Below are positions 35,058 to 43,203 of a DNA stretch of 64,000 bases, piece by piece; the stretch's first letter is position 1; each line of letters starts with the position of its first letter. The notes under the pieces are model-generated. The model did not search any database. It saw only the letters and a list, made by a program, of their open reading frames with translations, and was not told the origin of the DNA. The stretch comes from DASYLJ01 sp964404165 (GTDB lineage Bacteria > Desulfobacterota > Binatia > DP-6). The translations under genes and the position numbers were made by a program. The stretch covers positions 10,354 to 74,353 of the forward strand of contig CAYOIZ010000033.1 in the NCBI GenBank assembly GCA_964404165.1, read 5' to 3'.

Positions 35058-36224
35058 TCAGTGCCGCGGAACGCGTGGCATCCCGAGGCCGAAGAGCGCG
35101 ATCAGGTCGCGCTGGACCTCGTTCGTACCGCCGCCGAAGGTCAGGAAGAGCGTGCCCTGGTACGCACGCTCGAGGCGACCGCGCAGCGGCGCGTCGCTCG
35201 CGCCGCGCAGCGCACCTGCCGCACCGAAGACCTCCAGCAGGAGGCGGTACGCCTCGCAGAAGAACTCGGTCCCGAACACCTTGGTGGCGCTCGAGTCGGC
35301 GGGATTCGCGGAGGCGCTGGTGACGGCCTTCCAGTTCATCAGCTTGAGGAACTCGAGGCGAGCGTGGACGCGCGCCAGGTTCACCCGGACCCACTCCTGG
35401 TCGATGACGCGACGGCCGTCGGCGAGCGTGGTCTCGGCCGCCCATCGCACGGTGTCCTCGTAGACCTTCTCGACCATGCCCGGCGGCGCGATCGCGACCC
35501 GCTCGTAGTTGAGCTGGTTGGTGATCAGCTTCCACCCCTTGTTGACCGCGCCGATGAGGGCCGAGCCCGGCACGCGCACGTTGTCATAGAAGGTGTTGGT
35601 GGTGCCCGAGTCGACCAACGTGTGGATGGTCGAGTACGAGAAGCCGGGCGCGGTGGTGGGCACCGCGAAGATGGAGATGCCCTTGTGCTTCGGGGCGTCG
35701 GGATCGGTACGGGCGGCGAGCCAGATGTAGTCGGCGTAGCCGGCCAGGCTGGTGTAGATCTTCTGGCCGGTGATCACCCAGTCGTCGCCGTCGCGCACCG
35801 CCCGGGTGCGCAGCGACGCCAGGTCGGTGCCGGACTGCGGCTCAGTGTAGCCGACGGCGAAGTGCATCTCGCCGCGCAGGATGCGCGGCAGGAAGAAGTG
35901 CTTCTGCTCCTCGCTGCCGAACGCCATGATCGTCTGCGCGATGGCGTTGATGGTGAGTGCCGGGATGGGCGCCATGGCGCGCCACGATTCGTCGTAGAAG
36001 ACGAACTGCTCGGCGGGGCTGCGACCCTGGCCGCCGTACTCCACGGGCCACCCGATGCCGAGCCAGCCGTCGCGGCCCATCTTCCGGACGGCCTCGAGGC
36101 AGTGCGGTCCGCCGGTGTCACCGCGGGCGACCTCGGCTTCGACCTCGGGTGTCATGAGCGCGGCGAAGTAGGCGCGCAGCTCGGTGCGGAGGGCTTCCTG
36201 CTCGGGCGTGTATGCGATGTACAT
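35058..36224 (-). CDS. acyl-CoA dehydrogenase, FAD-binding subunit
   Basis: A 388-residue protein starting MYIAYTPEQEALRTELRAYF. The flavin and substrate loop YTEPQSGTDLASLRTRA and WVITGQKIYTSLAGYADYIW are well conserved, and the end reads FLTFGGGTNEVQRDLIA. The GGGT where medium-chain enzymes have EGT means the catalytic base is elsewhere, as in the heteromeric actinobacterial FadE pairs. The enzyme would introduce a 2,3-double bond into an acyl-CoA and pass electrons to ETF. The ATG at 36224 has AAGAGGAA about 12 bases upstream. It is the first gene of the two-gene operon. Confidence 0.9.
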   Translation of the reverse strand: MYIAYTPEQEALRTELRAYFAALMTPEVEAEVARGDTGGPHCLEAVRKMGRDGWLGIGWPVEYGGQGRSPAEQFVFYDESWRAMAPIPALTINAIAQTIMAFGSEEQKHFFLPRILRGEMHFAVGYTEPQSGTDLASLRTRAVRDGDDWVITGQKIYTSLAGYADYIWLAARTDPDAPKHKGISIFAVPTTAPGFSYSTIHTLVDSGTTNTFYDNVRVPGSALIGAVNKGWKLITNQLNYERVAIAPPGMVEKVYEDTVRWAAETTLADGRRVIDQEWVRVNLARVHARLEFLKLMNWKAVTSASANPADSSATKVFGTEFFCEAYRLLLEVFGAAGALRGASDAPLRGRLERAYQGTLFLTFGGGTNEVQRDLIALFGLGMPRVPRH

Positions 36225-36496
36225 GGCGGACGTCGTTCCTCTTGGCCGCGTCTGGCGGTGCGCGAACTTGCCGCGCCGGAGCGGTCGACGTCAAACCGTC
36301 TGGGTGCGGTCGTCTACCGGTCGCTGGCCTCCGCGGCCCCAACGTGGAGCTGGCGGTCGTTACCGTCAGGACGACCGCTCACCGACGGGCGGCCGGGGGC
36401 TCGCCCCGGGCGACCTCCCCTGTTTCTGCGATGCTCCCTCAAGGAGGGGAGCCGCAACGGCTGACGCCTCGGGTGTTCTCGCGCTACGTCCGACGC

Positions 36497-37918
36497 ATGC
36501 GAAGACACCTCACCGCACTCCTCGTCGCGACGCTGCTCCTCGTCCCGCGGGTCGGCCGCACGGCCGAGCCCGCGTTCGTCGTGAACCAGGCCACGAACGA
36601 CGTCAGCGTCGTCGACCTCCAGACGGCGACCGTCGCCTTCACCTGGGGCACCAACTCGAACCCGCGCGCCATCGCCATCGCACCCAACGACCTGACGCTG
36701 TACGTGGCCGCCGGGAACGACGTCACGGTGATCGACGTGCTGCGCCCGGGGATGCGGGTACGGCTCGACGTCACGCTGCCGTTCATCGAGGCCACGGGCG
36801 TCGCGGTGAGCCGCGACGGCGGCAAGCTCTTCGTGATCCACCGCACGAACCTCCTGGCGAACCTGACGGCCGCCGTGACGATGATCGACCTCCAGGAGAC
36901 GACGGTCGCCGCCTGCCTGCGCGACCGTACCGACCCGTGCACGCTCGGCGCCGGCGAGGTGCCCGTCGCGGTGCCCTTCACGAACCTCGTGCACGTGGCG
37001 GTGAGCCCATGGGACGGCTCGGTGTGGGTGATCAACACCGACGGCCGCATGGCGCGCGCCGCCACGCCGGGACAGAGCTTCGTCGAGGTGGCGACATCGG
37101 CGATGCAGCGTGCGCTCAATCCCGGCGGCATGGCGATCGGCGGCGACGGCAACGTCGCGCTGGCGGCGAACGGCAACTGCGGCGCGGCGGCGGCGTGCGT
37201 GAAGGTCGTCGTGCCGGGCCTTTCGAACATGCTCGTCACGCGCTCCGAGACGTTCGCCCGCCTCGGCCGTCTCGCGATCGGTGCGCCCACGGTGAACGGC
37301 AACCCCGTCCTGCTGTCGGTGCCGCCGTCGGCGATGCTGTCGCGCATCGCGGCGGGACCGCAGACGAACTTCGCCACCGGTCCCAATCCGGTGGCCGCCG
37401 GCGCCGGCGCGCTCGGCACGCTCTTCACCGTCAACGAGAACACCATGCCCGGCAACGGGACGGTCAGCGTCATCGGCACCCCGCTGCGCACCGTGACGGT
37501 GGGCTCGCTGCCGCGCGCTGCGGTCACGTCACCGCGGGAGATGCGGGGCATGCTGCGCGCCGAGCAGCGCGTACTGTCGTGGACCTACACCAATCCGTTC
37601 GGACAGATCGGCACCCCGCAGACGGTCCAGTTCCGCAACCGCGGCTTCGCACCGCTCACGGTGACGGGCGTGAGCATCCAGGGGGTCATGGGGCCGTTCG
37701 GTCCGAGCCCGGTCAATTTCACCGTCGGCGGCAACACCTGCGTCGGGGCGACGCTGGCGTTCCAGCAGACGTGCGACGTGACCGTCGGCTTCCGCTCGCG
37801 CCCCGCGCAGCCACCGTTCGGTTCCGGCGATCGTGCGACGCTGTCCCTCGTCAGCACCGCGTCGCACGCGGAGACGGTGACGCTGCTCGCGAGCTCGCGG
37901 CAGCTGTCGTTCCCGTAG
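36497..37918 (+). CDS. secreted YVTN beta-propeller protein with choice-of-anchor-type C-terminus
   Basis: A 473-residue protein with signal peptide (LTALLVATLLLVPRVGRTA). About six propeller blades follow, with YVTN-like units (AFVVNQATNDVSVVDLQTAT, LYVAAGNDVTVIDV, LFVIHRTNLLANL, VWVINTDGRMAR). The last 130 residues (VQFRNRGFAPLTVTGVSIQG, CDVTVGFRSRP) form an Ig-like fold of the choice-of-anchor D/ASPM-SPD-2 type. Propellers of this kind bind or display ligands at the surface; no catalytic residues are seen. No good Shine-Dalgarno site precedes the ATG, which was chosen because the signal peptide begins there. The 270 bases upstream hold the divergent promoter region. Confidence 0.8.
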   Translation: MRRHLTALLVATLLLVPRVGRTAEPAFVVNQATNDVSVVDLQTATVAFTWGTNSNPRAIAIAPNDLTLYVAAGNDVTVIDVLRPGMRVRLDVTLPFIEATGVAVSRDGGKLFVIHRTNLLANLTAAVTMIDLQETTVAACLRDRTDPCTLGAGEVPVAVPFTNLVHVAVSPWDGSVWVINTDGRMARAATPGQSFVEVATSAMQRALNPGGMAIGGDGNVALAANGNCGAAAACVKVVVPGLSNMLVTRSETFARLGRLAIGAPTVNGNPVLLSVPPSAMLSRIAAGPQTNFATGPNPVAAGAGALGTLFTVNENTMPGNGTVSVIGTPLRTVTVGSLPRAAVTSPREMRGMLRAEQRVLSWTYTNPFGQIGTPQTVQFRNRGFAPLTVTGVSIQGVMGPFGPSPVNFTVGGNTCVGATLAFQQTCDVTVGFRSRPAQPPFGSGDRATLSLVSTASHAETVTLLASSRQLSFP

Positions 37919-38101
37919 GAGCGTCACGACCCGAAGCAGCAGATGCGCATGAGCGTCCTGACGCAGGTTCGCCGTCCGCCGGCGAACGCGTCCTGATCGG
38001 ACCTTCAGGCGCGGCCCCAGATCGCCAGCTTGCTGGTACCTCAGCCACTATCCGGCTACCAATGGGTGGACGCTGGCGAGTCGCCGGCTGGGAGGTCCAA
38101 C

Positions 38102-38536
38102 ATGCGCATGACGTGGTTGCTCGTGCTCGCGGGCGTGACGCTCGGGCTGCTTCGACCCGTGCCGGCAGGCGCGATCGGGTTCGTCGACTCGCCGACGGTG
38201 TACTGCCGCAAGGTGAAGAGCAACGATTGCATCATCAACGTCGGCTACGCGTCGGTCGGTGCGGCACCGAACTACATCGTCGACATGTGGGTCTTCGTCG
38301 ACGACGCACTCGTGTTCCACGCCAGCGGCTTCTTCCAGACGTCGATGTACGTGGACAACTCGTTCTTCGGCGAGGGTTTCCCGGTGAAGTGCGGAAACCC
38401 CGGAGCGACGCCGCCCCCCGCGGGAGTGTCGTTTCCGCTCACCTACGGATCGAGCTACCCGGTGACGATCCGAGCCCGCGACAGCGCCGGGCTGAGCTCT
38501 GCCAACTTCGCCACCGTAGTGTGCCCCGCGAAATGA
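38102..38536 (+). CDS. small secreted protein, 144 aa, beta-rich
   Basis: The ATG at 38102 follows GGGAGG and begins a signal peptide (MRMTWLLVLAGVTLGLL to AGAIG). The mature part of about 120 residues is rich in Tyr, Phe and Val with alternating beta strands (YIVDMWVFVDDALVFHASGF, VTIRARDSAGLSSANFATVV) and resembles an Ig- or PKD-like domain. It has four Cys that could form two disulfides. I do not recognise a family. It is followed directly by another small secreted protein gene and the two are probably cotranscribed. Confidence 0.72.
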   Translation: MRMTWLLVLAGVTLGLLRPVPAGAIGFVDSPTVYCRKVKSNDCIINVGYASVGAAPNYIVDMWVFVDDALVFHASGFFQTSMYVDNSFFGEGFPVKCGNPGATPPPAGVSFPLTYGSSYPVTIRARDSAGLSSANFATVVCPAK

Positions 38537-38550
38537 CGAAGGGAACGACC

Positions 38551-38826
38551 ATGTCGAGATTCGCGATCCTGGTGGGATGTGCGACGCTCGTGCTGCTCGC
38601 TGCGACGGCCGCGCGCGCCACGGAGTGCGTGGGGCGCTGCGACGGCCCGGACGGTGCGGCGCGGGTGGTGTCGGCGGGAACGTGCGACGCGTCCGCCTCG
38701 TGCCGGGCCGGGTGTGACGCCAGCGGTCCCGGTGCCCCGCGGCCCTACGCCGACTGCGTCTCACCCGACATGCAGCAGCCCGTGCCGCGCCCGCAGGTGG
38801 CGGACCCCGGCGGCACGCGCGAGTAA
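38551..38826 (+). CDS. small secreted Cys-rich protein, 91 aa
   Basis: The start could be the ATG at 38533, which overlaps the previous stop (ATGA), or the ATG at 38551; the second lies next to a GAAGGGA and begins the signal peptide (SRFAILVGCATLVLLAATAA). The mature peptide has six Cys in about 70 residues (ECVGRC, GTCDASASCRAGCD, YADC), suggesting a disulfide-stabilised fold, then a Pro-rich end. No family is recognised. Cotranscription with the preceding secreted protein is likely, and both may be exported to the same place. Confidence 0.65.
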   Translation: MSRFAILVGCATLVLLAATAARATECVGRCDGPDGAARVVSAGTCDASASCRAGCDASGPGAPRPYADCVSPDMQQPVPRPQVADPGGTRE

Positions 38827-38931
38827 GCGGCGGTCCGCAACCGAGGCCGGACGGACGAACGTCTCGGGGCTGCTCGAGCCCCACGGGTACGACTCGAGAA
38901 TGGCCAATTGCGTATCCGCGCGGGAGCAGGT

Positions 38932-38959
38932 CGACGACGTTCCCGCGGGAACGTCGTCG
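38932..38959. repeat. perfect 28-bp palindrome
   Basis: The half-site CGACGACGTTCCCG is followed immediately by its exact reverse complement, with no spacer. A spacer-free palindrome is more typical of a dimeric protein binding site or a cruciform than of an RNA terminator. Confidence 0.8.
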
Positions 38960-38986
38960 GGCGACCAGACGCGCGCCATCGCCATC

Positions 38987-39010
38987 TCCAGCGCGCGACC
39001 GCGCGCTGGA
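38987..39010. repeat. perfect 11-bp inverted repeat, 2-base spacer
   Basis: Arms TCCAGCGCGCG (38987-38997) and its complement (39000-39010) flank AC. It lies 27 bases after the 28-bp palindrome. It could end transcripts of the small secreted protein operon or bind a protein. Confidence 0.65.
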
Positions 39011-39256
39011 CGCGATCAGCGGGCTTCTATGCACGCGAGGCGAGGAGATCGGGGCGGTGGCCGGAGACGACACGTAGGCGGCCCCAGCGAAATGGCCACA
39101 CGAATCCGCAAACCGTTCGGGTGCGACGGTCGGGCTCGAATGGGGTCGTCCGCGGCCCAGGCGAACGTCCGAGAGCCGAGATTCGTAGGCTTCCGCAGAT
39201 GTCGTCCATCCAGGACGACATGCAGACGCGACGAGGCAGCCCTCTGACGTCCGCCG

Positions 39257-39289
39257 CGGCGGGGTGCACCTGAATGGTGCACCCCGCCG
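39257..39289 (-). terminator. 14-bp perfect hairpin after the DUF2135 protein gene
   Basis: Arms 39257-39270 (CGGCGGGGTGCACC) and 39276-39289 pair perfectly around TGAAT. It starts seven bases beyond the stop codon of the minus-strand gene at 39296. Confidence 0.78.
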
Positions 39290-39295
39290 TGAGCG

Positions 39296-41893
39296 TCACG
39301 GCAGATTCGCCTGCTTCGGCGGCGCCGACGGCGGCGGCTCCTGCTCGTAGTGAATCGCGACGGCCGCCGACCAATCCGCGCCGGTGTTCGTGATGTCGCC
39401 GGCGTTGCTGCTGTTCGCGTCGGTGAGGCGTCCGCTCTGCGTCCCCTCCTTCCACTTGCCGTCCTTCTCCGGGTTCGCGCACGGGTCGGGACAGTAGGCG
39501 AGGTAGCGCCAGCGGAGCGTCCAGGTGATCGCCTGGTCGCGGTCGAGGTCGCTGTCGTGGTCGGAGTAGTAGTGGACCTTCACTGTGTAGTCGCCGAGGA
39601 GGTCCGGCGCCTCGGTAGCGTCGGTGTAGAGGGTCCTCGTCTTGAGCTTGGCGTAGTAGTGCTCCGGACCGCGCCCGGACGTGTCATCGACATCGAGATA
39701 GGGGTGCTCGGCACTCGTGCCGCGGCGGTGCGAGTAGTAGACCGTGTCGCCGAGCTTGCCGCTGCCGGCCGGACCATCGGGTTCCTTCACGTAGAGGTCC
39801 ACGTCGCTATTGTCCTGCGCCCACGCGAGCTCGACGGTGAGCGCACCGGGCGAGGCAGTCGATTCAATGATGTTGCGATAGAACCCGGCCCAGTAGTCGA
39901 CCGCCGTCGACACCCAGGGCTCGTAGCGCCCGGCGACGATCGCAACCTCGTTCTCGCCCTGCGGGATGGGCACGACGACATCGAAGGTCCCGTCGCCGAG
40001 GAGCCAGCCATTGTTGACGGCGGTGCTGTAGACGTTCCACCCGACGACCACGGCAGCGCTGCTGACGGCGCAACAGAAGCTCTGCGCCAGGCCGCCAAGG
40101 ACCGTGCCCTGGATGCGGACCGCGGTGTCGGCGGTGACGAACTTGTGCTCGCCCGTCTGCGGGCTGACGTCGTCCTTCACCGGCTCGTCGTCGTTCGCAC
40201 CACGGATGGACGTGATGTTGATCCGCGGGATGATGGTGTCGTTGCGGAAGCTCTGATCGGCGGCCGCCTTGACGTCGTCGAGCAGCTTGCCGCTCACCGC
40301 ACTGTAGTACCCGAGGACCGTGAAGTTGTTGTACTGCGGCCCGCTCCCGTCGTCGTTGCCGGGGAACGGGTCGAATCCCGCCGCGGAGTTCCAGATGATC
40401 CGCCGCTCGTCTCCCGGGTGGTTTGGGTCGTAGGTCGCGAACACGACGTTGCCCACGTAACCCTGCGGCACGGTGGCCCGGTAGATGAGGACCGCATGGT
40501 TGGCGTGCGCCTGCTCAGTGACGAGCCGGCCGAGCGTGTCGATGAACGACTCGGTGACGCGCATGACGACGGGCCGCTGCGTGAGCCACAAGGCTCCGAC
40601 GATCGTGCGCATGACGCCACTCGCGCTGATCGGACTCGCCAGGATGTCGGCGAGCGATCGCCACGAGCCGTTGAGGCCGTACTGGATGCGGGACGTGTAT
40701 TCGATGGCGACCACGTCATCGACCCACGTCGGCGTGCGCGCCGCGGCGAAGTTCGGCCAGTTGTCGAGATACGCCTGGCGGAGCGGCGGCGCGAAGCCGC
40801 GCTGGAAGTAGTGCTTGGCGGCGGCGGACATGCCGAGACAGCTCCCGCCGCGATTCTCGTCGTAGTAGGAGCCTTCGTTCGGAATGTTCCAGCCGTTCGC
40901 CGCCGACGTGAAGCCCGTATTGACGATGTTCATCGGATTCGGCGTCGGCAGGACCCAACTGATGGCCCAGAGCGCCACCGCGCTGGACTCGTCGATGTCG
41001 ATGTTCGGACGTGGTGCGGCGCGCTGTGGCGCCGCCGTCGATATCTCCGGCGCGACGTCGCCGAAGGCCCGCAGGAGGAACGTGACGGTGTGGTTGGTGA
41101 AATCCTGCGCGACGAAGCCGGCCGCCTCGAGCGGACCGTCGGCCACCCGCGCGTAGAACCGTACCCACTCCTCGCCCTCCGCCGGGGGCGTGTAGGGGAG
41201 CGTCACGGTGGCCGGCAGGTCGAGCAGGCGATACGCGTTGAAGCGCTCGGATCCCGTCGCGCGGATGCGGATCACCTTGCTGACGACGGCGGCGCCGGGC
41301 GGCAGATCCGTCGCCCCCATCACGTCGGCGTATTCGACCGTGAACGTGACGTCGTCCGGCGCGGCCCCGGGAGGAACCTCGATGACGAGGCCGACGAGCG
41401 GGCTCGTCGGGTCGGTCACGGCGATGGTCCCACCCTCGACGCCGACGGTGGCCTGCCCGAGCGGGACCTCCGTGTACCCGCCCGGCGTGATGACCGGAAG
41501 GTTACCCCTGCGCCCGGCGACCCGCCGGCGCACGCGCTTCACCGTGGCGGCGCCGCGCAGCGTGGAGCAGCTCGCCGCATCGATGCGGGCGATCAGGCGC
41601 ACCTTTCCCGGGAGCCCCGCGCACGACTTCCAGCGTGCCTTCACGATCGTGGCCTTCCGGGCTGCCTTCACCTGCCCCTGCACGGGCTCACAGCCGCTGT
41701 CGATGGACACGACTCCATTCTCCGCGACGACGACGGCGTCGCCGCCGACCTCGCGCTGGGCCCCGACCAGGCGGGGCCCGTCGACCACGAACCGCCCCCC
41801 CGGACACGCGACCGACGCCGGCTTCTTCACGGCGATAGCGTCCGACGTGGATCCGATCAGGAGGGCGACGAGCAGGTAAATCGCGAGGGACAT
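39296..41893 (-). CDS. large secreted protein with papain-like core and DUF2135 (YfaP-like) domain
   Basis: An 865-residue protein with signal peptide (SLAIYLLVALLIGSTSDAIA). An N-terminal beta domain is followed by a ZU5/Ig-like region (VPPGAAPDDVTFTVEYADV). The middle has a Cys-His-Asn order typical of papain-like folds: RGGSCLGMSAAAKHYFQRG, then ANHAVLIYRA and YDPNHPGDERRI. Near the C-terminus VELAWAQDNSDVDLYVKEPD and YYSHRRGTSAEHPYLDVDDT are hallmarks of DUF2135. It is probably a surface or secreted cysteine-peptidase-like protein; activity is inferred from motif order only. The ATG at 41893, after AGAAGGG, is preferred to the in-frame ATG at 41923. Confidence 0.75.
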   Translation of the reverse strand: MSLAIYLLVALLIGSTSDAIAVKKPASVACPGGRFVVDGPRLVGAQREVGGDAVVVAENGVVSIDSGCEPVQGQVKAARKATIVKARWKSCAGLPGKVRLIARIDAASCSTLRGAATVKRVRRRVAGRRGNLPVITPGGYTEVPLGQATVGVEGGTIAVTDPTSPLVGLVIEVPPGAAPDDVTFTVEYADVMGATDLPPGAAVVSKVIRIRATGSERFNAYRLLDLPATVTLPYTPPAEGEEWVRFYARVADGPLEAAGFVAQDFTNHTVTFLLRAFGDVAPEISTAAPQRAAPRPNIDIDESSAVALWAISWVLPTPNPMNIVNTGFTSAANGWNIPNEGSYYDENRGGSCLGMSAAAKHYFQRGFAPPLRQAYLDNWPNFAAARTPTWVDDVVAIEYTSRIQYGLNGSWRSLADILASPISASGVMRTIVGALWLTQRPVVMRVTESFIDTLGRLVTEQAHANHAVLIYRATVPQGYVGNVVFATYDPNHPGDERRIIWNSAAGFDPFPGNDDGSGPQYNNFTVLGYYSAVSGKLLDDVKAAADQSFRNDTIIPRINITSIRGANDDEPVKDDVSPQTGEHKFVTADTAVRIQGTVLGGLAQSFCCAVSSAAVVVGWNVYSTAVNNGWLLGDGTFDVVVPIPQGENEVAIVAGRYEPWVSTAVDYWAGFYRNIIESTASPGALTVELAWAQDNSDVDLYVKEPDGPAGSGKLGDTVYYSHRRGTSAEHPYLDVDDTSGRGPEHYYAKLKTRTLYTDATEAPDLLGDYTVKVHYYSDHDSDLDRDQAITWTLRWRYLAYCPDPCANPEKDGKWKEGTQSGRLTDANSSNAGDITNTGADWSAAVAIHYEQEPPPSAPPKQANLP

Positions 41894-42238
41894 GACAATG
41901 CCCTTCTGCTGCAAGACCCGCACCAGAGCGGCTCGCCGCTACAACCTCCGTGCAGGGCCTCCGTCGATTCCGAGCGACCTGAAATGACGGGTCGACGGGT
42001 TCCTGCTTCTGGTACGCGCGGCGGACCGAATGCCTTCGCCGGCCAACGGACTACGGCCGCTCCGTCTCCGTGATCGGCCCGCTGGCGGCCCGAGCTGCTG
42101 CCGCCACGGCTCCGGGCATCGACATGCGGGACGTCATGCAAACAACCTAGCGCTGTCCGATGCCGATGGAGCGCCGCACCAGCCAGAACCGCTATCCAGG
42201 TCCAGGACCCGGACGGCGGTCCGAACGCATTGAGAAAG
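41894..42238. other. intergenic region between secreted protein gene and ssrA
   Basis: No gene is supported. The region must hold the promoter of the minus-strand secreted protein gene and the 3' end region of ssrA; I could not pick out a convincing -10/-35 pair or a strong terminator. Confidence 0.5.
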
Positions 42239-42590
42239 TGGAGGCGGGGGGAATCGAACCCCCGTCCGAAAGTGCCTCCGCGGACGCGTCTACGAGCGTA
42301 GCCTGTGTTTTGATGTCGCCGTGAGAACTCCCCAGGCAGGATTTCTCACGGCCATCCGGTGTTCTGTCTCAGCCCCTCGTCCCCACCGGCATGGCGAGGG
42401 GCCCAGCCCGAGGAAATGACGCTTCGTCCGGCCCTACGGGCGCAGACCGGGGAAGCGTGGTCACCTAATTAGGCGGCCAGTGCGTAGTTGTTGTCTGCAG
42501 TTAAGCAGTCCAGGCCTTTTTGACGAGGTGACCAGGAACCCCGGCTCGCAACGTTCGTTTCCTCACCCCCGTCGAAACCAGATCGCCCCC
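42239..42590 (-). ncRNA. ssrA: transfer-messenger RNA (tmRNA)
   Basis: A one-piece tmRNA of 352 nt. The 5' end GGGGGCGATCTGGTTTCGAC pairs with the 3' end CGCCTCC, and the T-arm GGGGGTTCGATTCCCCC gives the tRNA-like half. The tag frame (42469-42498) reads ADNNYALAA and stops at TAA. The terminal CCA is not encoded (CTT follows the discriminator A), so it must be added. tmRNA with SmpB frees stalled ribosomes and tags the nascent protein for proteolysis; smpB is present at 48713-49186. Pseudoknot regions are recognisable as the GC-rich repeats between tag and 3' end. Confidence 0.97.
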
Positions 42591-42610
42591 AAACCAACGA
42601 TTGCATCGCG

Positions 42611-42639
42611 ACTATAGGGACGGTCTCTCCCACCCGCAA
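42611..42639 (-). promoter_or_regulatory. sigma70-type promoter of ssrA
   Basis: On the minus strand TTGCGG (-35, 42639-42634), a 17-base spacer, and TATAGT (-10, 42616-42611) place the start of transcription near 42604. This leaves about 14 bases to be trimmed, presumably by RNase P, to the mature 5' end at 42590. Confidence 0.75.
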
Positions 42640-42694
42640 CCCGTCTAGGCACGCGTCCCCCCGCTGCTAGCCTCCAAGACAGGAGGACCACACC

Positions 42695-43006
42695 ATGACC
42701 AAGCATCCCATGCTCATCCTCGCCGGCGTCCTGATGGTCGCCGCACCCGCCCTGGCAGAGCGCACGATCACCGAGCGCATGCACCGCCAGGACGACCGCA
42801 TCGACAACGGCGCCGAGGACGGCAAGCTCACGCCCAAGGAGTACGACAAGCTCGAGCACCGCGAGGACGTCGTCCAGGACAAGCGCGCCGAGGCCCGCGA
42901 AGACGGGGTGGTCACCCACCACGAGCGCAAGGCGATCCGCCGCGCCCAGGACAAGACCGGCGCGATGATCCGCAAAGAGAAGCACGACGGCCAGGAGATG
43001 CGCTGA
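42695..43006 (+). CDS. small periplasmic helical protein, 103 aa
   Basis: The ATG at 42695 follows AGGAGG and starts a signal peptide (MLILAGVLMVAAPALAE). The mature part is charged and helical, with the pattern QDDRIDNGAEDGKLTPKEYD and EDGVVTHHERKAIRRAQD, two EF-hand-like helical hairpins rich in Asp, Glu, Lys and His. Similar short periplasmic proteins with R-I-x-x-G-x-x-x-G-x-L-T repeats are widespread and of unknown role, possibly metal or calcium related. The gene stands alone, divergent from ssrA. Confidence 0.75.
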   Translation: MTKHPMLILAGVLMVAAPALAERTITERMHRQDDRIDNGAEDGKLTPKEYDKLEHREDVVQDKRAEAREDGVVTHHERKAIRRAQDKTGAMIRKEKHDGQEMR

Positions 43007-43203
43007 GCCGACGGAACGGTCGATGCGGGAGCGGCCCCCGCAGATGCCATCGCATCCAGCATCCGATGATCCCGCCGCACGCCCTTTTGTCATCGTTTCT
43101 CGACGGTTCAGGTGGTATCTCTCCCACCCCGGCTGTGAATCCATGGAACAGTCGGCAATGAGGCCCGCGGTCCCCCCGCGGCCACCCGTCAACGGGAGAC
43201 GAC

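Larger units (their letters stand above)
38827..39256. other. intergenic region with palindromes
   Basis: No gene is supported in this 430-base stretch. It contains two adjacent perfect inverted repeats (38932-38959 and 38987-39010), listed separately. The rest shows no recognisable promoter or RNA. Confidence 0.6.

Noticed and set aside
33888..36224. The two acyl-CoA dehydrogenases as a recent tandem duplication
   Set aside because: They differ in length, start and active-site region, which fits two long-separated subunits of a heteromer.
36184..38826. An 880-codon plus-strand open frame
   Set aside because: Most of it is an out-of-frame shadow of the YVTN gene; only the last 92 codons (38551-38826) have a signal peptide and ribosome site of their own.
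42239..42275. A tRNA gene suggested by a T-arm-like sequence
   Set aside because: The arm belongs to the tmRNA: no anticodon stem is in range and the 5' partner is about 350 bases away.
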